A model generated the notes under the pieces. That model made no database searches. It saw only the letters and a list, made by a program, of their open reading frames with translations, and was not told the DNA's origin. From positions 1-64,000 of the forward strand of contig JACJZF010000006.1 in the NCBI GenBank assembly GCA_020635725.1: a stretch of 64,000 nt of DNA, read 5' to 3'. Of this stretch, positions 26,956 through 34,802 are shown piece after piece (the stretch's first letter is position 1; the number at the start of each line of letters is the position of its first letter). The position numbers were made by a program, and so were the translations under genes. Source of the stretch: Flavobacteriales bacterium. GTDB lineage: Bacteria; Bacteroidota; Bacteroidia; Flavobacteriales_F; PHOS-HE28.

Positions 26956-27674
26956 GTCGCCCCGTGGATATCCTGTGCGTGACGGCGCACCCCGACGATG
27001 TGGAGATCTCCATGGCCGGCACCGTGTTGCGCCACGTGGCGCTGGGGCGCAGCGTTGGATTGGTGGACCTCACGGCCGGCGAGCTCGGCACGCGCGGCAC
27101 CCCAGAGATCCGTCGCGCGGAGGCGGAATCCGCGCGGCAGGTGATCGGCGCCGCATTCCGTTACCAGCTCGCCTTGCGCGATGGCTTCTTCCGCAAGGAT
27201 GAAGAGAGCCTGTTGGCCGTGATTCAGGCCGTGCGCCGCCATCGACCGGCCGTGGTGCTCACCAATGCGGAGCGCGACCGCCACCCCGATCACGGAAGGG
27301 GAGCTGATCTGGTGGCCGAGGCGTGTTTCCTGAGCGGGTTGCGCCGCATCGAGACCAGCGACGAAGGCAAGGCGCAGGAAGCCTGGCGGCCGCGCGCGGT
27401 GTACCATGCCGTGCAGGACCGTTTCATCGAGCCCGATCTCGTCATCGACATTACGCCGTATTGGGAGAGGAAGCTCGAGGCGCTGCGCTGCTTCCGCTCG
27501 CAATTCCACGACCCGGCGAGCACGGAGCCTGTGAGCCCGATCGCCAGGGAGGACTTCCTGCCCTTTCTGGAGGGCCGGGCCCGCGAGATGGGGCGATTGC
27601 TGCTCTGCACGTATGGCGAAGGGTTCACCGTGCGGCGCCCTATCGGAAGCGAGGATCTGCTGGGCTTGCTCTGA
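26952..27674 (+). CDS. bshB1: Bacillithiol biosynthesis deacetylase BshB1
   Basis: A 240-residue PIG-L/LmbE-family zinc deacetylase. The metal motif is AHPDDVEIS (about residues 12-20), followed by LTAGELGTRGTPEIRRAEA, a substrate signature of BshB1, then NAERDRHPDHGRGADLV with the third zinc ligand histidine, and KLEALRCFRSQF. It removes the acetyl group from N-acetylglucosaminyl malate during bacillithiol synthesis. The ATG at 26952 overlaps the peroxidase stop. bshA and bshC are not in the window. Confidence 0.93.
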   Translation: MSRPVDILCVTAHPDDVEISMAGTVLRHVALGRSVGLVDLTAGELGTRGTPEIRRAEAESARQVIGAAFRYQLALRDGFFRKDEESLLAVIQAVRRHRPAVVLTNAERDRHPDHGRGADLVAEACFLSGLRRIETSDEGKAQEAWRPRAVYHAVQDRFIEPDLVIDITPYWERKLEALRCFRSQFHDPASTEPVSPIAREDFLPFLEGRAREMGRLLLCTYGEGFTVRRPIGSEDLLGLL

Positions 27675-27676
27675 AC

Positions 27677-28933
27677 TCACGCCCGCCGGATGCGGCGCCA
27701 CACCGTGAGGAGACGGTCCAGGTCTCGATGGTCCGGCAGATAGTGGCGCAGCCCCGCTTGAGTGATTCGATTGAACACCAGGATCTGGTAGAGCAGTGCG
27801 GCGGTATAGGCCGCGGATGCGGTGATCGCGGCGCCAGTGGCCCCTCGCTCAGGTATCAGCGCGGCGCCCAAGGCAAGGGTGACCACCAGCCCGATCCCCG
27901 AAGCGATGGTGTTGTGCGCCACCAGACCGGTGCCGCTGAGGAAATGGCTCAAGGCCTGCGAGGCCGCCATGGCCAACAGGCCAGGTGAAAGAGCCAGTAC
28001 CAGCCTGCGCACGCCGCTCACTTCCGGCCCGAAGACCGCATGGTACATCGCGTCGGGGAGCAGGATGAGCAGCATGGCGGCAGCGAAGGCCATGGCCACC
28101 GAGGCTTTCAGCATGGTCAACGTCAGGTCGCGCTGCCGCGTGCGCTCATCCAGGTTGCTGACACGTGCGAAGAGCACTGTTCCCAGGCTTTTGGGGGCAA
28201 GCCAGGCGCTCTCGGCCAGCTGGGTGATGATCGACCACAGCCCCAACGCGGCCGCACCTTGGAAGCGGTCCATGAGGTAATAGGAGAAGCGGTAGTTGAT
28301 CAATTGCAGCCCATTCGCGATCTGGGCCGGAGCTCCTTGGCGCAGCATGGCCTTGAATGCAGCCACGGTATCCGAATGCTGCCCTGGCTTACGCCGAAGG
28401 AGCAGCGCGCTGAGCAGGGCCGTGCTGCCGTCCGCCACATAACACGCGCGCACATAATCCATCAGTTCCGCCGAGGCTTGGGAGAGGAAGAAGGCGAAGG
28501 CCAGCAACAACAGCAAGGAGCGCAGGCTCTGCAGGGCATTGGTGGCGGCGTAGCGCTCGCGCCCCAGCAGAAGCGACAGGTGGATGCTGCTCACGGATTG
28601 GATCCACGCGATGGCCACCACATGCGGCAACAGGTCATCCGGAACGATTGCCAGGGCCGAGCAGAGCGCATACGCCGACCCCGCCGTGATGGTGGCCCAC
28701 GCATAGGCGATCCAGCGGAGGGTGGCGGTGCCGTGGCGCGACTCCAGGTACACCAGACCAGTGCCGCCGACCACGTGGTTGACGAGCAGGATTAAGGTGA
28801 CGCCGAGCACGATCAGGCTGATGCGGCCGACATCGGCCAGGCCCAGTGCCCGTGCCGCTATAGCCACCACCAGCAGGCTGATGGCCGCCATGACCACCCG
28901 CGCAGCGATGGTGCCTAGGACCGGACGGATCAT
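27677..28933 (-). CDS. Polysaccharide flippase (MOP superfamily)
   Basis: A 418-residue membrane protein with about 12 helices, starting MIRPVLGTIAARVVMAAISLL. The segment VAIAARALGLADVGRISLIVLGV is the first-helix pair typical of oligosaccharide flippases. Later stretches such as QALSHFLSGTGLVAHNTIASGIGLVV support this. The start overlaps the stop of the upstream GIPC-transferase-like gene (ATGA), so it is the third gene of the cassette. It is distinct from the flippase at 16.8 kb, so at least two glycans may be exported. It converges with bshB1, with a 2-bp gap. Confidence 0.85.
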   Translation of the reverse strand: MIRPVLGTIAARVVMAAISLLVVAIAARALGLADVGRISLIVLGVTLILLVNHVVGGTGLVYLESRHGTATLRWIAYAWATITAGSAYALCSALAIVPDDLLPHVVAIAWIQSVSSIHLSLLLGRERYAATNALQSLRSLLLLLAFAFFLSQASAELMDYVRACYVADGSTALLSALLLRRKPGQHSDTVAAFKAMLRQGAPAQIANGLQLINYRFSYYLMDRFQGAAALGLWSIITQLAESAWLAPKSLGTVLFARVSNLDERTRQRDLTLTMLKASVAMAFAAAMLLILLPDAMYHAVFGPEVSGVRRLVLALSPGLLAMAASQALSHFLSGTGLVAHNTIASGIGLVVTLALGAALIPERGATGAAITASAAYTAALLYQILVFNRITQAGLRHYLPDHRDLDRLLTVWRRIRRA

Positions 28934-30474
28934 GATGCCGACGGTTTCGCGCGCTTGCTGCGGCTCGCATTCGCGCGCTGGGCACTTACCACCGGGCTGC
29001 ACAAGCCATCCACCAAGGTGATATCGCCCATGGCGCTGATGGTCCGAACGCCGTGCCCGTACGCCGAGGCACTGAACCCATCGAGTCGGCGCGCCGTTTC
29101 CTCGCAGAAGACATCCGGACTGAGCTGAAGGATCCGCTGGATCACCACGGCCGGTCGGTTCGCACGCGAAGCATCGAGCGCGGGCCGGTAGAGCTGGCCT
29201 TCATGCACGAAGGGCGTTCCGGCAGGACGTGACGAACGCAGGTCGCATTTGATCGCGCCGTTCGCATGCGCGGTGTAGGGGCCCTCGGGATGGGGAGCGT
29301 GCCAGGCCATCAGCAGCGCATCGGGCAGCGGGTCCAGCGTGCCCATGAGCCACCAGCGTCCTTCGTGCTGGAAGAGGGTGGGCGCGTACAAGGCCTCGCG
29401 AACGAGCATCGGGCCCGGCAACAGGGCGTCGTTCAACGGCGGCACATGGTCCAGCCGAACGGTCCGTTCCCGTCTATTGCTGATCACCACGCGTGTCTCT
29501 CCGCCTAGCGTGAGCGCGAAAGGATAGGCGGCTCCATGACCCTCATCGAGCATCACACGCGATCGCTTCAGGATGTTATCCGGCTTGGGGCGCACCCGTG
29601 CGATCAAGGCGCTTCCACCGTCCTCATCCGCCTTGCGGAATAGCACGTTGAGTTCTCCGTCGCCCCCGTGGTAGCCGAAGGGTTCCAAGCGCACTTTGCC
29701 CTTCGATGGCGTCGGGAGCCAGCGCACGTTACGGCTGCCCTCTTCATTCAGCAGCACGTGGATCGGTTGGTGCAGCACCCCGATGTTGAAGGCTCCGTGT
29801 ACACGCTCCTCCACGGGAACGGGCTGCATGAAACGCCGCTTGATCTGGAAGCGGAGCATGCGCAGCGGTCCAGGTGTCGGGGCGGCCGGCCACCTCTCGG
29901 GCGGTTCACCACGCGCGGCCCCTGGGTTCGCGAGCATCGCGCGCGCCACGGCAGCGGGCCATTTCGCGGCGATGCCTACCATGGCGGCCGCCAGTTCCAA
30001 GGGATCGCCTTGCGCGGGCACGAAGCATCGCTCCAAGGCCATTCCAGAGACCATCTCGCACAGCTCGAAATAGGCCATGGCCTCCTTGTTCAAGGCCTCT
30101 CGGATCCCGGGCAGGAATACATGCGGGCTGTCGTCGGCATGCCGAAAGGCCCAAACAAGTCCATGGAATGCATCAGGAGGCTTTCCTCCACCGAGCAGCA
30201 GGATCACGTCAGCATCGCCCGCATCCTGCAGACGGGGCCACGCGGTGTCAAAATCGGTTGGCTTGCTCGCAGCGAGCAGGCCATTCCCCGTGGACTGATA
30301 ACGGAAGAACGGTCGATCGAGCAGACCGGGCTTCTCCTGCGTCGGTGATGGGGCACGGAGGCAACCCAGTATCCGAACGCCTTCCACCTCACCCAGGTGT
30401 TGCACGCACTCCAGCTCCCACGCACGGGCGTGCGGGCCGTAGGCGATGGCCAGGCGCAGGAGGCGGTCAGGCAT
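28930..30474 (-). CDS. Formyltransferase-like plus GH43-like beta-propeller protein (GIPC-transferase-like)
   Basis: A 514-residue protein. The first 190 residues resemble a methionyl-tRNA formyltransferase-like module (ADVILLLGGGKPPDAFHGLVWAFRHADD), though a canonical catalytic HxSLLP is not apparent. Residues about 215-480 form a five-bladed propeller-like region with FNIGVLHQPIHVLL, HGAAYPFALTLGGETRVV, LYAPTLFQHEGRWWLMG and AGTPFVHEGQLYRPALD, as in glucosamine inositolphosphorylceramide transferase N-terminal domains. Such proteins occur in bacterial polysaccharide loci without proven function. It overlaps the upstream GT4 gene by 8 bp and the downstream flippase by 4 bp, so it is co-translated with them. 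Confidence 0.65.
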   Translation of the reverse strand: MPDRLLRLAIAYGPHARAWELECVQHLGEVEGVRILGCLRAPSPTQEKPGLLDRPFFRYQSTGNGLLAASKPTDFDTAWPRLQDAGDADVILLLGGGKPPDAFHGLVWAFRHADDSPHVFLPGIREALNKEAMAYFELCEMVSGMALERCFVPAQGDPLELAAAMVGIAAKWPAAVARAMLANPGAARGEPPERWPAAPTPGPLRMLRFQIKRRFMQPVPVEERVHGAFNIGVLHQPIHVLLNEEGSRNVRWLPTPSKGKVRLEPFGYHGGDGELNVLFRKADEDGGSALIARVRPKPDNILKRSRVMLDEGHGAAYPFALTLGGETRVVISNRRERTVRLDHVPPLNDALLPGPMLVREALYAPTLFQHEGRWWLMGTLDPLPDALLMAWHAPHPEGPYTAHANGAIKCDLRSSRPAGTPFVHEGQLYRPALDASRANRPAVVIQRILQLSPDVFCEETARRLDGFSASAYGHGVRTISAMGDITLVDGLCSPVVSAQRANASRSKRAKPSAS

Positions 30475-31615
30475 GAAGTGCTCGTTCGTAAACCATCTGG
30501 AAGGCGCGACCCACGGCCTCCGTGCTGAAGCTAGCGCTAACCGAGCGCCTGATCACCGCCGGATCGTATCGGTCCGCGTTCGCACAGAGCGTGAGCATCG
30601 CGTCGCATAGGGCGGCATCGTCACCGGGCGGAATGAGCAGGCCGTTCTGATCGGTGACGAAGGCTTGCGGGCCGCCGCAGCGCGTGGCGACAACAGGCTT
30701 GCCTTGGGCCAAGGCTTCTCCGGTAACCACGCTGAAGGTCTCCACGTGACTGTTCACGACCACGGCGAACGCGTGCGCCATGTGATCGAGTACTTCATGG
30801 TTCGGCAATCGGCCCAGAAAACGGACGTGCTGCTGCAGGCCGAGCTGGTCGGTGAGCTCCTCGAGCATCTTCCGGTCAGGGCCATCGCCGATCAGGGTGA
30901 GCCGCAATCGCGGGTCTCGCAGGCGGGCCGTTGCCAGCGCGCGCAGCACACCGCTCACGTTCTTGATTCGGTCCACCAGGTCGGCCACCATCAGGAAGGC
31001 TCCGGTGTGACCGGCAGCGGGCAGGGGCCGATCGATGCCGGGTATCACGTTCGGCACCACGGTGTACGAATCGCAGAGGCCGTGGGCCTTCAGCGCATCA
31101 CCGAGCCAAGCCGATACGGCCGTGACGCAACGGGCTCTGCTGGCCAGATAGCGGCACAGCGCCCGGTGCGCGGGATGCTTCGCCGCGTAGGTGCCATCGA
31201 GGTACACGCTGCTCTGTTCGCTCAACAGGTAGGGCACCCGGTGCTTCCGCCAGAGGATATAGGCGAGCAGCACCGGACGAACCAGGATGTAGGCGTGGAT
31301 GAGCTGGGGCTTGCCGCGCTCGCGCACCAACCGCTTCCACCCAGCGCGGCCAGCACGCAGGTAGCGCGAGAAGTTGACCATGCGGCGCCATGGGCGGAAT
31401 GCACTGGTGCTGGCGGTATAGCGCACGGTGAGCTCCCAAGCCCCGTCATCCTCGAGAACGACCTGTTCTGGGGTCAAGGGTTGGTCGATGGCCTCGATGT
31501 GCAGCACGCTGATGCGCACGTACCGGGCGGTGGCCAGGGCTTGCTTGCGCAGGAAATCGCCGAGTTGCGGGTCCTTCAGGCCCGGATACCACTTCGGCAG
31601 GAACAGCACGTGCAT
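30467..31615 (-). CDS. Glycosyltransferase, GT4-like
   Basis: A 382-residue GT-B enzyme, starting MHVLFLPKWYPGLKDPQLGD, the standard N terminus of one GT4 group. The donor domain has LTLIGDGPDRKMLEELTDQL, VRFLGRLPNHEVLDHMAHAF, NSHVETFSVVTGEALAQGKP (E-x7-E, about residues 292-311) and VATRCGGPQAFVTDQNGLLIP. It is the first gene of the three-gene cassette with the GIPC-like protein and flippase. A -7-like element precedes it. Confidence 0.9.
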   Translation of the reverse strand: MHVLFLPKWYPGLKDPQLGDFLRKQALATARYVRISVLHIEAIDQPLTPEQVVLEDDGAWELTVRYTASTSAFRPWRRMVNFSRYLRAGRAGWKRLVRERGKPQLIHAYILVRPVLLAYILWRKHRVPYLLSEQSSVYLDGTYAAKHPAHRALCRYLASRARCVTAVSAWLGDALKAHGLCDSYTVVPNVIPGIDRPLPAAGHTGAFLMVADLVDRIKNVSGVLRALATARLRDPRLRLTLIGDGPDRKMLEELTDQLGLQQHVRFLGRLPNHEVLDHMAHAFAVVVNSHVETFSVVTGEALAQGKPVVATRCGGPQAFVTDQNGLLIPPGDDAALCDAMLTLCANADRYDPAVIRRSVSASFSTEAVGRAFQMVYERALHA

Positions 31616-31624
31616 GGATCCGCG

Positions 31625-31631
31625 CAAAGTA
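31625..31631 (-). promoter_or_regulatory. Putative -7 element (TACTTTG) for the second polysaccharide cassette
   Basis: The minus strand reads GTACTTTGCGCGG, ending about 10 bp before the ATG at 31615. The same heptamer and following GCGC lie before the gene starting at 8815. The element faces away from the tRNA-His promoter 33 bp further along. Confidence 0.45.
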
Positions 31632-31663
31632 CGCGGGAGCCCGATGCGAGCCATCCGGCCTTC

Positions 31664-31671
31664 TATATTTG
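31664..31671 (+). promoter_or_regulatory. -7 element (TATATTTG) of the tRNA-His promoter
   Basis: TATATTTG is an exact match to the Bacteroidota -7 consensus TAnnTTTG, and ends 28 bp before the 5' end of tRNA-His. It therefore probably drives the tRNA and the repeat array behind it. The -33 region has no clear TTG, which is acceptable for a strong -7 box. Confidence 0.55.
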
Positions 31672-31699
31672 CCGCCCCGCCGGGGCAGCCCGGCAGCAT

Positions 31700-31759
<60 letters not shown>

Positions 31760-31774
<15 letters not shown>

Positions 31775-32327
31775 CGAGAATGAAGCGCCCGCGAGGGCGC
31801 TTCGTCATTCTCGGGCGGAAGGGAGCGCGGCGCGCTCTGGCGCTCTTAGCGCCACCGGGCGAGAAGTCTATCCCGCAGCTCATGCGGGAAGCCCGGTCTT
31901 CCACCCGAGAATGAAGCGCCCGCGAGGGCGCTTCGTCATTCTCAGGCGGAAGGGAGCGCGGCGCGCTCGGGCGCCCAAGGCGCCACCGGGCGAGAAGTCT
32001 ATCCCGCAACTCATGCGGGAAGTTCGGTCTTCCACCCGAGAATAGCGCCCGCGAGGGCGCTTCGTCATTCTCGGGCGGAAGAGAGCGCGGCGCGCTCGGG
32101 CGCTCTTGGCGCCACCGGGCGAGAAGTCTATCCCGCAGCTCATGCGGGAAGCCCGGTCTTCCACCCGAGAATAGCGCCCGCGAGGGCGCTTCGTCATTCT
32201 CAGGCGGAAGGGAGCGCGGCGCGCTCGGGCGCTCTTGGCGCCACCGGGCGAGAAGTCTATCGCGCAGCTCATGCGGGAAGCCGGTCTTCCACCCGAGAAT
32301 AGCGCCCGCGAGGGCGCTTCGTCATTC
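31760..32327 (+). repeat. Array of 129-131 bp repeats each starting with the 3' end of tRNA-His (rtT-like)
   Basis: Four full units and one truncated unit begin at 31760, 31891, 32022, 32151 and 32280 (periods 131, 131, 129, 129). Each unit starts with the last 15 bases of tRNA-His (GCCCGGTCTTCCACC or a variant) and holds three hairpins: a long imperfect stem CCCGAGAAT..AGCGCCC/GGGCGCT..ATTCTCGGG, a short stem GGCGCY/RGCGCC, and CCCGCA/TGCGGG nested in an outer CCGGGC/GCCCGG. Stem changes between units keep pairing. The array ends 8 bp before the convergent CDF stop codon. No protein-coding role is supported. Confidence 0.95.
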
Positions 32328-32335
32328 AGTGCGAT

Positions 32336-33313
32336 TCACGCGTGGTGCTTGGCGTTCCCCGCAACGGTCTGGGGCGTCCATGGGATGGTGCTTTCCTGCG
32401 GGGCCTTTCGCACGGGGCAGTCGCGCAGCGCGCAAATGCCGCAGCTCGCAGGCACGCAGGGGTCCATGTGAATGAAGAGCTCGACCTCGCGCTCCTGCAT
32501 GCCGTTGGCGATGCCCTCGATAGCCGAGATCTCCGCATGGGCCTCTTCCAAGGAGTAGTACCAAGGGAGCGTCACATGGCAATCGATATGCAGCACGCTG
32601 CCGTACTTGATCATGCGGAAATTGTGCAGGTCCACCCACTGGGGCCGGCGGGCGCGCTCCAGCTCTGCGATCACCTCCGCGGCCAGTTCGAGGTCGGCCT
32701 CATCCATGATCCCGGCCACTGATCGCCGGAAGATGCGCAGGCCGGTGACGATGATGTAGATGGCGAAGAGGATGGCGAAGAACTGATCGAGCCAGAGCAG
32801 TCCGGTGAGCTTGATGAGCACCAGGCCCACGAGCATCGCCACGGTGCTCCAAGCATCGCTGAGCAGGTGTGCCCCGCTGGCCTCCATGGTGATCGAATGC
32901 GAACCACGTCCACGCTGCCTCAGGGCCAGGCCCATGATCAGGTTGATGCCACCGGCGGTTGCTGTGAGTGCGATGCCGGTGTCCAAGGCATGGAGGTGCT
33001 GGTGCTCCAGCAACGCCTGCACGGCGCGCCAGATGATGAGGCCGCCTGCCATCATCACGAGCCCCCCTTCGATCCCCGCGCTGATGAATTCAACCTTGCC
33101 GTGGCCGTACGGATGGTCTCTGTCCCGCGGCTTCGCAGCGAGCACCAGGCTGTAGAGCGCGAAGCCACCGGCCACGACATTCACGATGCTCTCGAGCGCG
33201 TCGCTCAGGATGGCGTTGCTGTGCGTGATGCGCCAAGCGACGAATTTCAACGCCATGAGCGCGATGCCCACGAGGAGCACCACTCCCTGCAGCCGGATAT
33301 GGCCACGCTTCAC
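32336..33313 (-). CDS. Cation diffusion facilitator (zinc/iron-type) transporter with Cys-rich tail
   Basis: A 325-residue CDF exporter using a GTG start. There are six transmembrane helices. The metal-site motifs are SDALES in helix 2 (about residues 37-42) and HLLSDAWST in helix 5 (about 149-157), with RDHPYGHGK after helix 2 as in the family. The cytoplasmic C-terminal domain runs from about 210 to 300 and includes LHIDCHVTLPW. It ends with an unusual cysteine cluster C-x4-C-x2-C-x4-C (CVPASCGICALRDC) that may bind metal. It exports divalent cations from the cytoplasm in exchange for protons. Confidence 0.93.
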   Translation of the reverse strand: MKRGHIRLQGVVLLVGIALMALKFVAWRITHSNAILSDALESIVNVVAGGFALYSLVLAAKPRDRDHPYGHGKVEFISAGIEGGLVMMAGGLIIWRAVQALLEHQHLHALDTGIALTATAGGINLIMGLALRQRGRGSHSITMEASGAHLLSDAWSTVAMLVGLVLIKLTGLLWLDQFFAILFAIYIIVTGLRIFRRSVAGIMDEADLELAAEVIAELERARRPQWVDLHNFRMIKYGSVLHIDCHVTLPWYYSLEEAHAEISAIEGIANGMQEREVELFIHMDPCVPASCGICALRDCPVRKAPQESTIPWTPQTVAGNAKHHA

Positions 33314-33317
33314 GCAG

Positions 33318-33325
33318 CAAGTTTA
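33318..33325 (-). promoter_or_regulatory. Putative -7 element (TAAACTTG) for the CDF gene
   Basis: The minus strand reads TAAACTTG, ending 4 bp before the GTG start at 33313. This is a one-base departure from TAnnTTTG and implies a very short leader. TAATCTTG at 33383-33390 on the plus strand is the matching candidate for the divergent nhaD gene. Confidence 0.35.
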
Positions 33326-33417
33326 ACGGTGCGCCGTTGGCAATGGCGAGCGGCTCGCCGGGCGGATGAGAGCGTGGTGCCGTAATCTTGCGCCCGTTCA
33401 ATGAAAAAACGAGGACC

Positions 33418-34725
33418 ATGTTCATCCTGATGGCTGTCGTATTCGTGCTGGGGTATCTGGCCATCGCCTTGGAGCACCCGATCCGGATCAACAAGGCGGC
33501 TAGCGCGATCCTCACCGGTGCTGTGGTCTGGGCGATCCTCATGCTGGGCCGCGATGCGGTGTTCCACGGCGATCCCGCTCATGCCGAGCCCGACGGCCTG
33601 GTGCACCACCTGCTGGAACACCTGGGCGACATCGCCAGCATCCTCTTCTTCCTCATGGGCGCCATGACGATCGTGGAGCTCGTGGACGTGCATGAGGGCT
33701 TCCGCGTGATCACCGACCGGATCAGCGCCACCAAGAAGGTGCCGTTGCTCTGGATCATCAGCCTGATCACCTTCTTCCTGAGCGCCGCGCTGGACAACCT
33801 CACCACCACCATCGTGATGTGCGCGTTGCTGCGCAAGCTCATCAAGGACAAGCATGACCTGTGGATGTTCACAGGCATGGTGGTGATCGCCGCCAACGCC
33901 GGTGGCGCTTGGAGCCCCATCGGCGATGTGACCACCATCATGCTCTGGGTGAAAGGCCAGGTGACCACGGTGAACATCATCGTGAAGCTGATCGTGCCGA
34001 GCCTGGTCTGCTTGGTGCTTCCGCTGCTCTGGCTGGGCCGCAGCCTGAAGGGGCACGTGGAGCGACCCGATGCGCTGGTCGGTCATGGCCACCATGGCGG
34101 AGGGGTCACCGCCGGTGAGCGCGTCGCCGTCTTCGCCTTGGGCGTTGGCGCCTTGCTCTTCGTACCTGTATTCAAGGCCTTCACCCACCTGCCGCCATTC
34201 ATGGGGGTGATGCTCGGGCTGGGCGTGCTCTGGGTGTACACGGAGATCATTCACATGCGCCATGGCGTGGACCAGCGTGGGCACCTGATGGTGGTGGCGG
34301 TGATACGCCGCATCGACCTGCCCAGCGTGCTCTTCTTCCTGGGAATCCTCGTGGCCGTTGCGGGCCTTCAGGTAGCGGGGCACCTCACGTTGCTCGCGCA
34401 GACCTTGGACCGTACCCTGGGCGACGTGTACCTCATCAATTCCGCGATCGGTGTGCTCTCGGCCATCGTGGACAACGTGCCCCTGGTAGCCGCCGCCCAG
34501 GGCATGTACCCCATGAGCCAATACCCTTCGGACCACATCTTCTGGGAGCTGCTCGCCTTCTGCGCGGGCACGGGGGGCAGCATGCTCATCATCGGCTCAG
34601 CTGCCGGTGTGGCCGCCATGGGCATCATGCACATCGATTTCATCTGGTACCTGAAGCGCATGGCCTTCCCCGCCGCGCTCGGATACGTCGGTGGCATCCT
34701 CTGCTTCTGGCTGCTCTGGGGCTGA
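33418..34725 (+). CDS. nhaD: NhaD-family Na+/H+ antiporter (first copy)
   Basis: A 435-residue membrane protein with about 12 helices starting MFILMAVVFVLGYLAIALEH. The segments IALEHPIRINKAASAILTG, LGDIASILFFLMGAMTIVEL, LSAALDNLTTTIVMCALLRKL and NAGGAWSPIGDVTTIMLW are typical of NhaD antiporters in the ion-transporter/ArsB superfamily. It exchanges cytoplasmic Na+ or Li+ for protons. A histidine-rich loop (GHGHHGGG, about residues 221-228) sits in the central cytoplasmic region. The next gene is a paralogue in the same direction, 77 bp away. Confidence 0.9.
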   Translation: MFILMAVVFVLGYLAIALEHPIRINKAASAILTGAVVWAILMLGRDAVFHGDPAHAEPDGLVHHLLEHLGDIASILFFLMGAMTIVELVDVHEGFRVITDRISATKKVPLLWIISLITFFLSAALDNLTTTIVMCALLRKLIKDKHDLWMFTGMVVIAANAGGAWSPIGDVTTIMLWVKGQVTTVNIIVKLIVPSLVCLVLPLLWLGRSLKGHVERPDALVGHGHHGGGVTAGERVAVFALGVGALLFVPVFKAFTHLPPFMGVMLGLGVLWVYTEIIHMRHGVDQRGHLMVVAVIRRIDLPSVLFFLGILVAVAGLQVAGHLTLLAQTLDRTLGDVYLINSAIGVLSAIVDNVPLVAAAQGMYPMSQYPSDHIFWELLAFCAGTGGSMLIIGSAAGVAAMGIMHIDFIWYLKRMAFPAALGYVGGILCFWLLWG

Positions 34726-34802
34726 GCCCGACTATTTCTTCGCCGCGCTGAATCAGGAAGCGGGGGGCGCATGCACATTTGTGCCCTAATCCCCCCGACT
34801 TC

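Noticed and set aside
31891..32295. Extra tRNA genes in the repeat array
   Set aside because: Only the 3' 15 bases of the tRNA are repeated; there is no 5' acceptor strand, D arm or anticodon arm in the copies.
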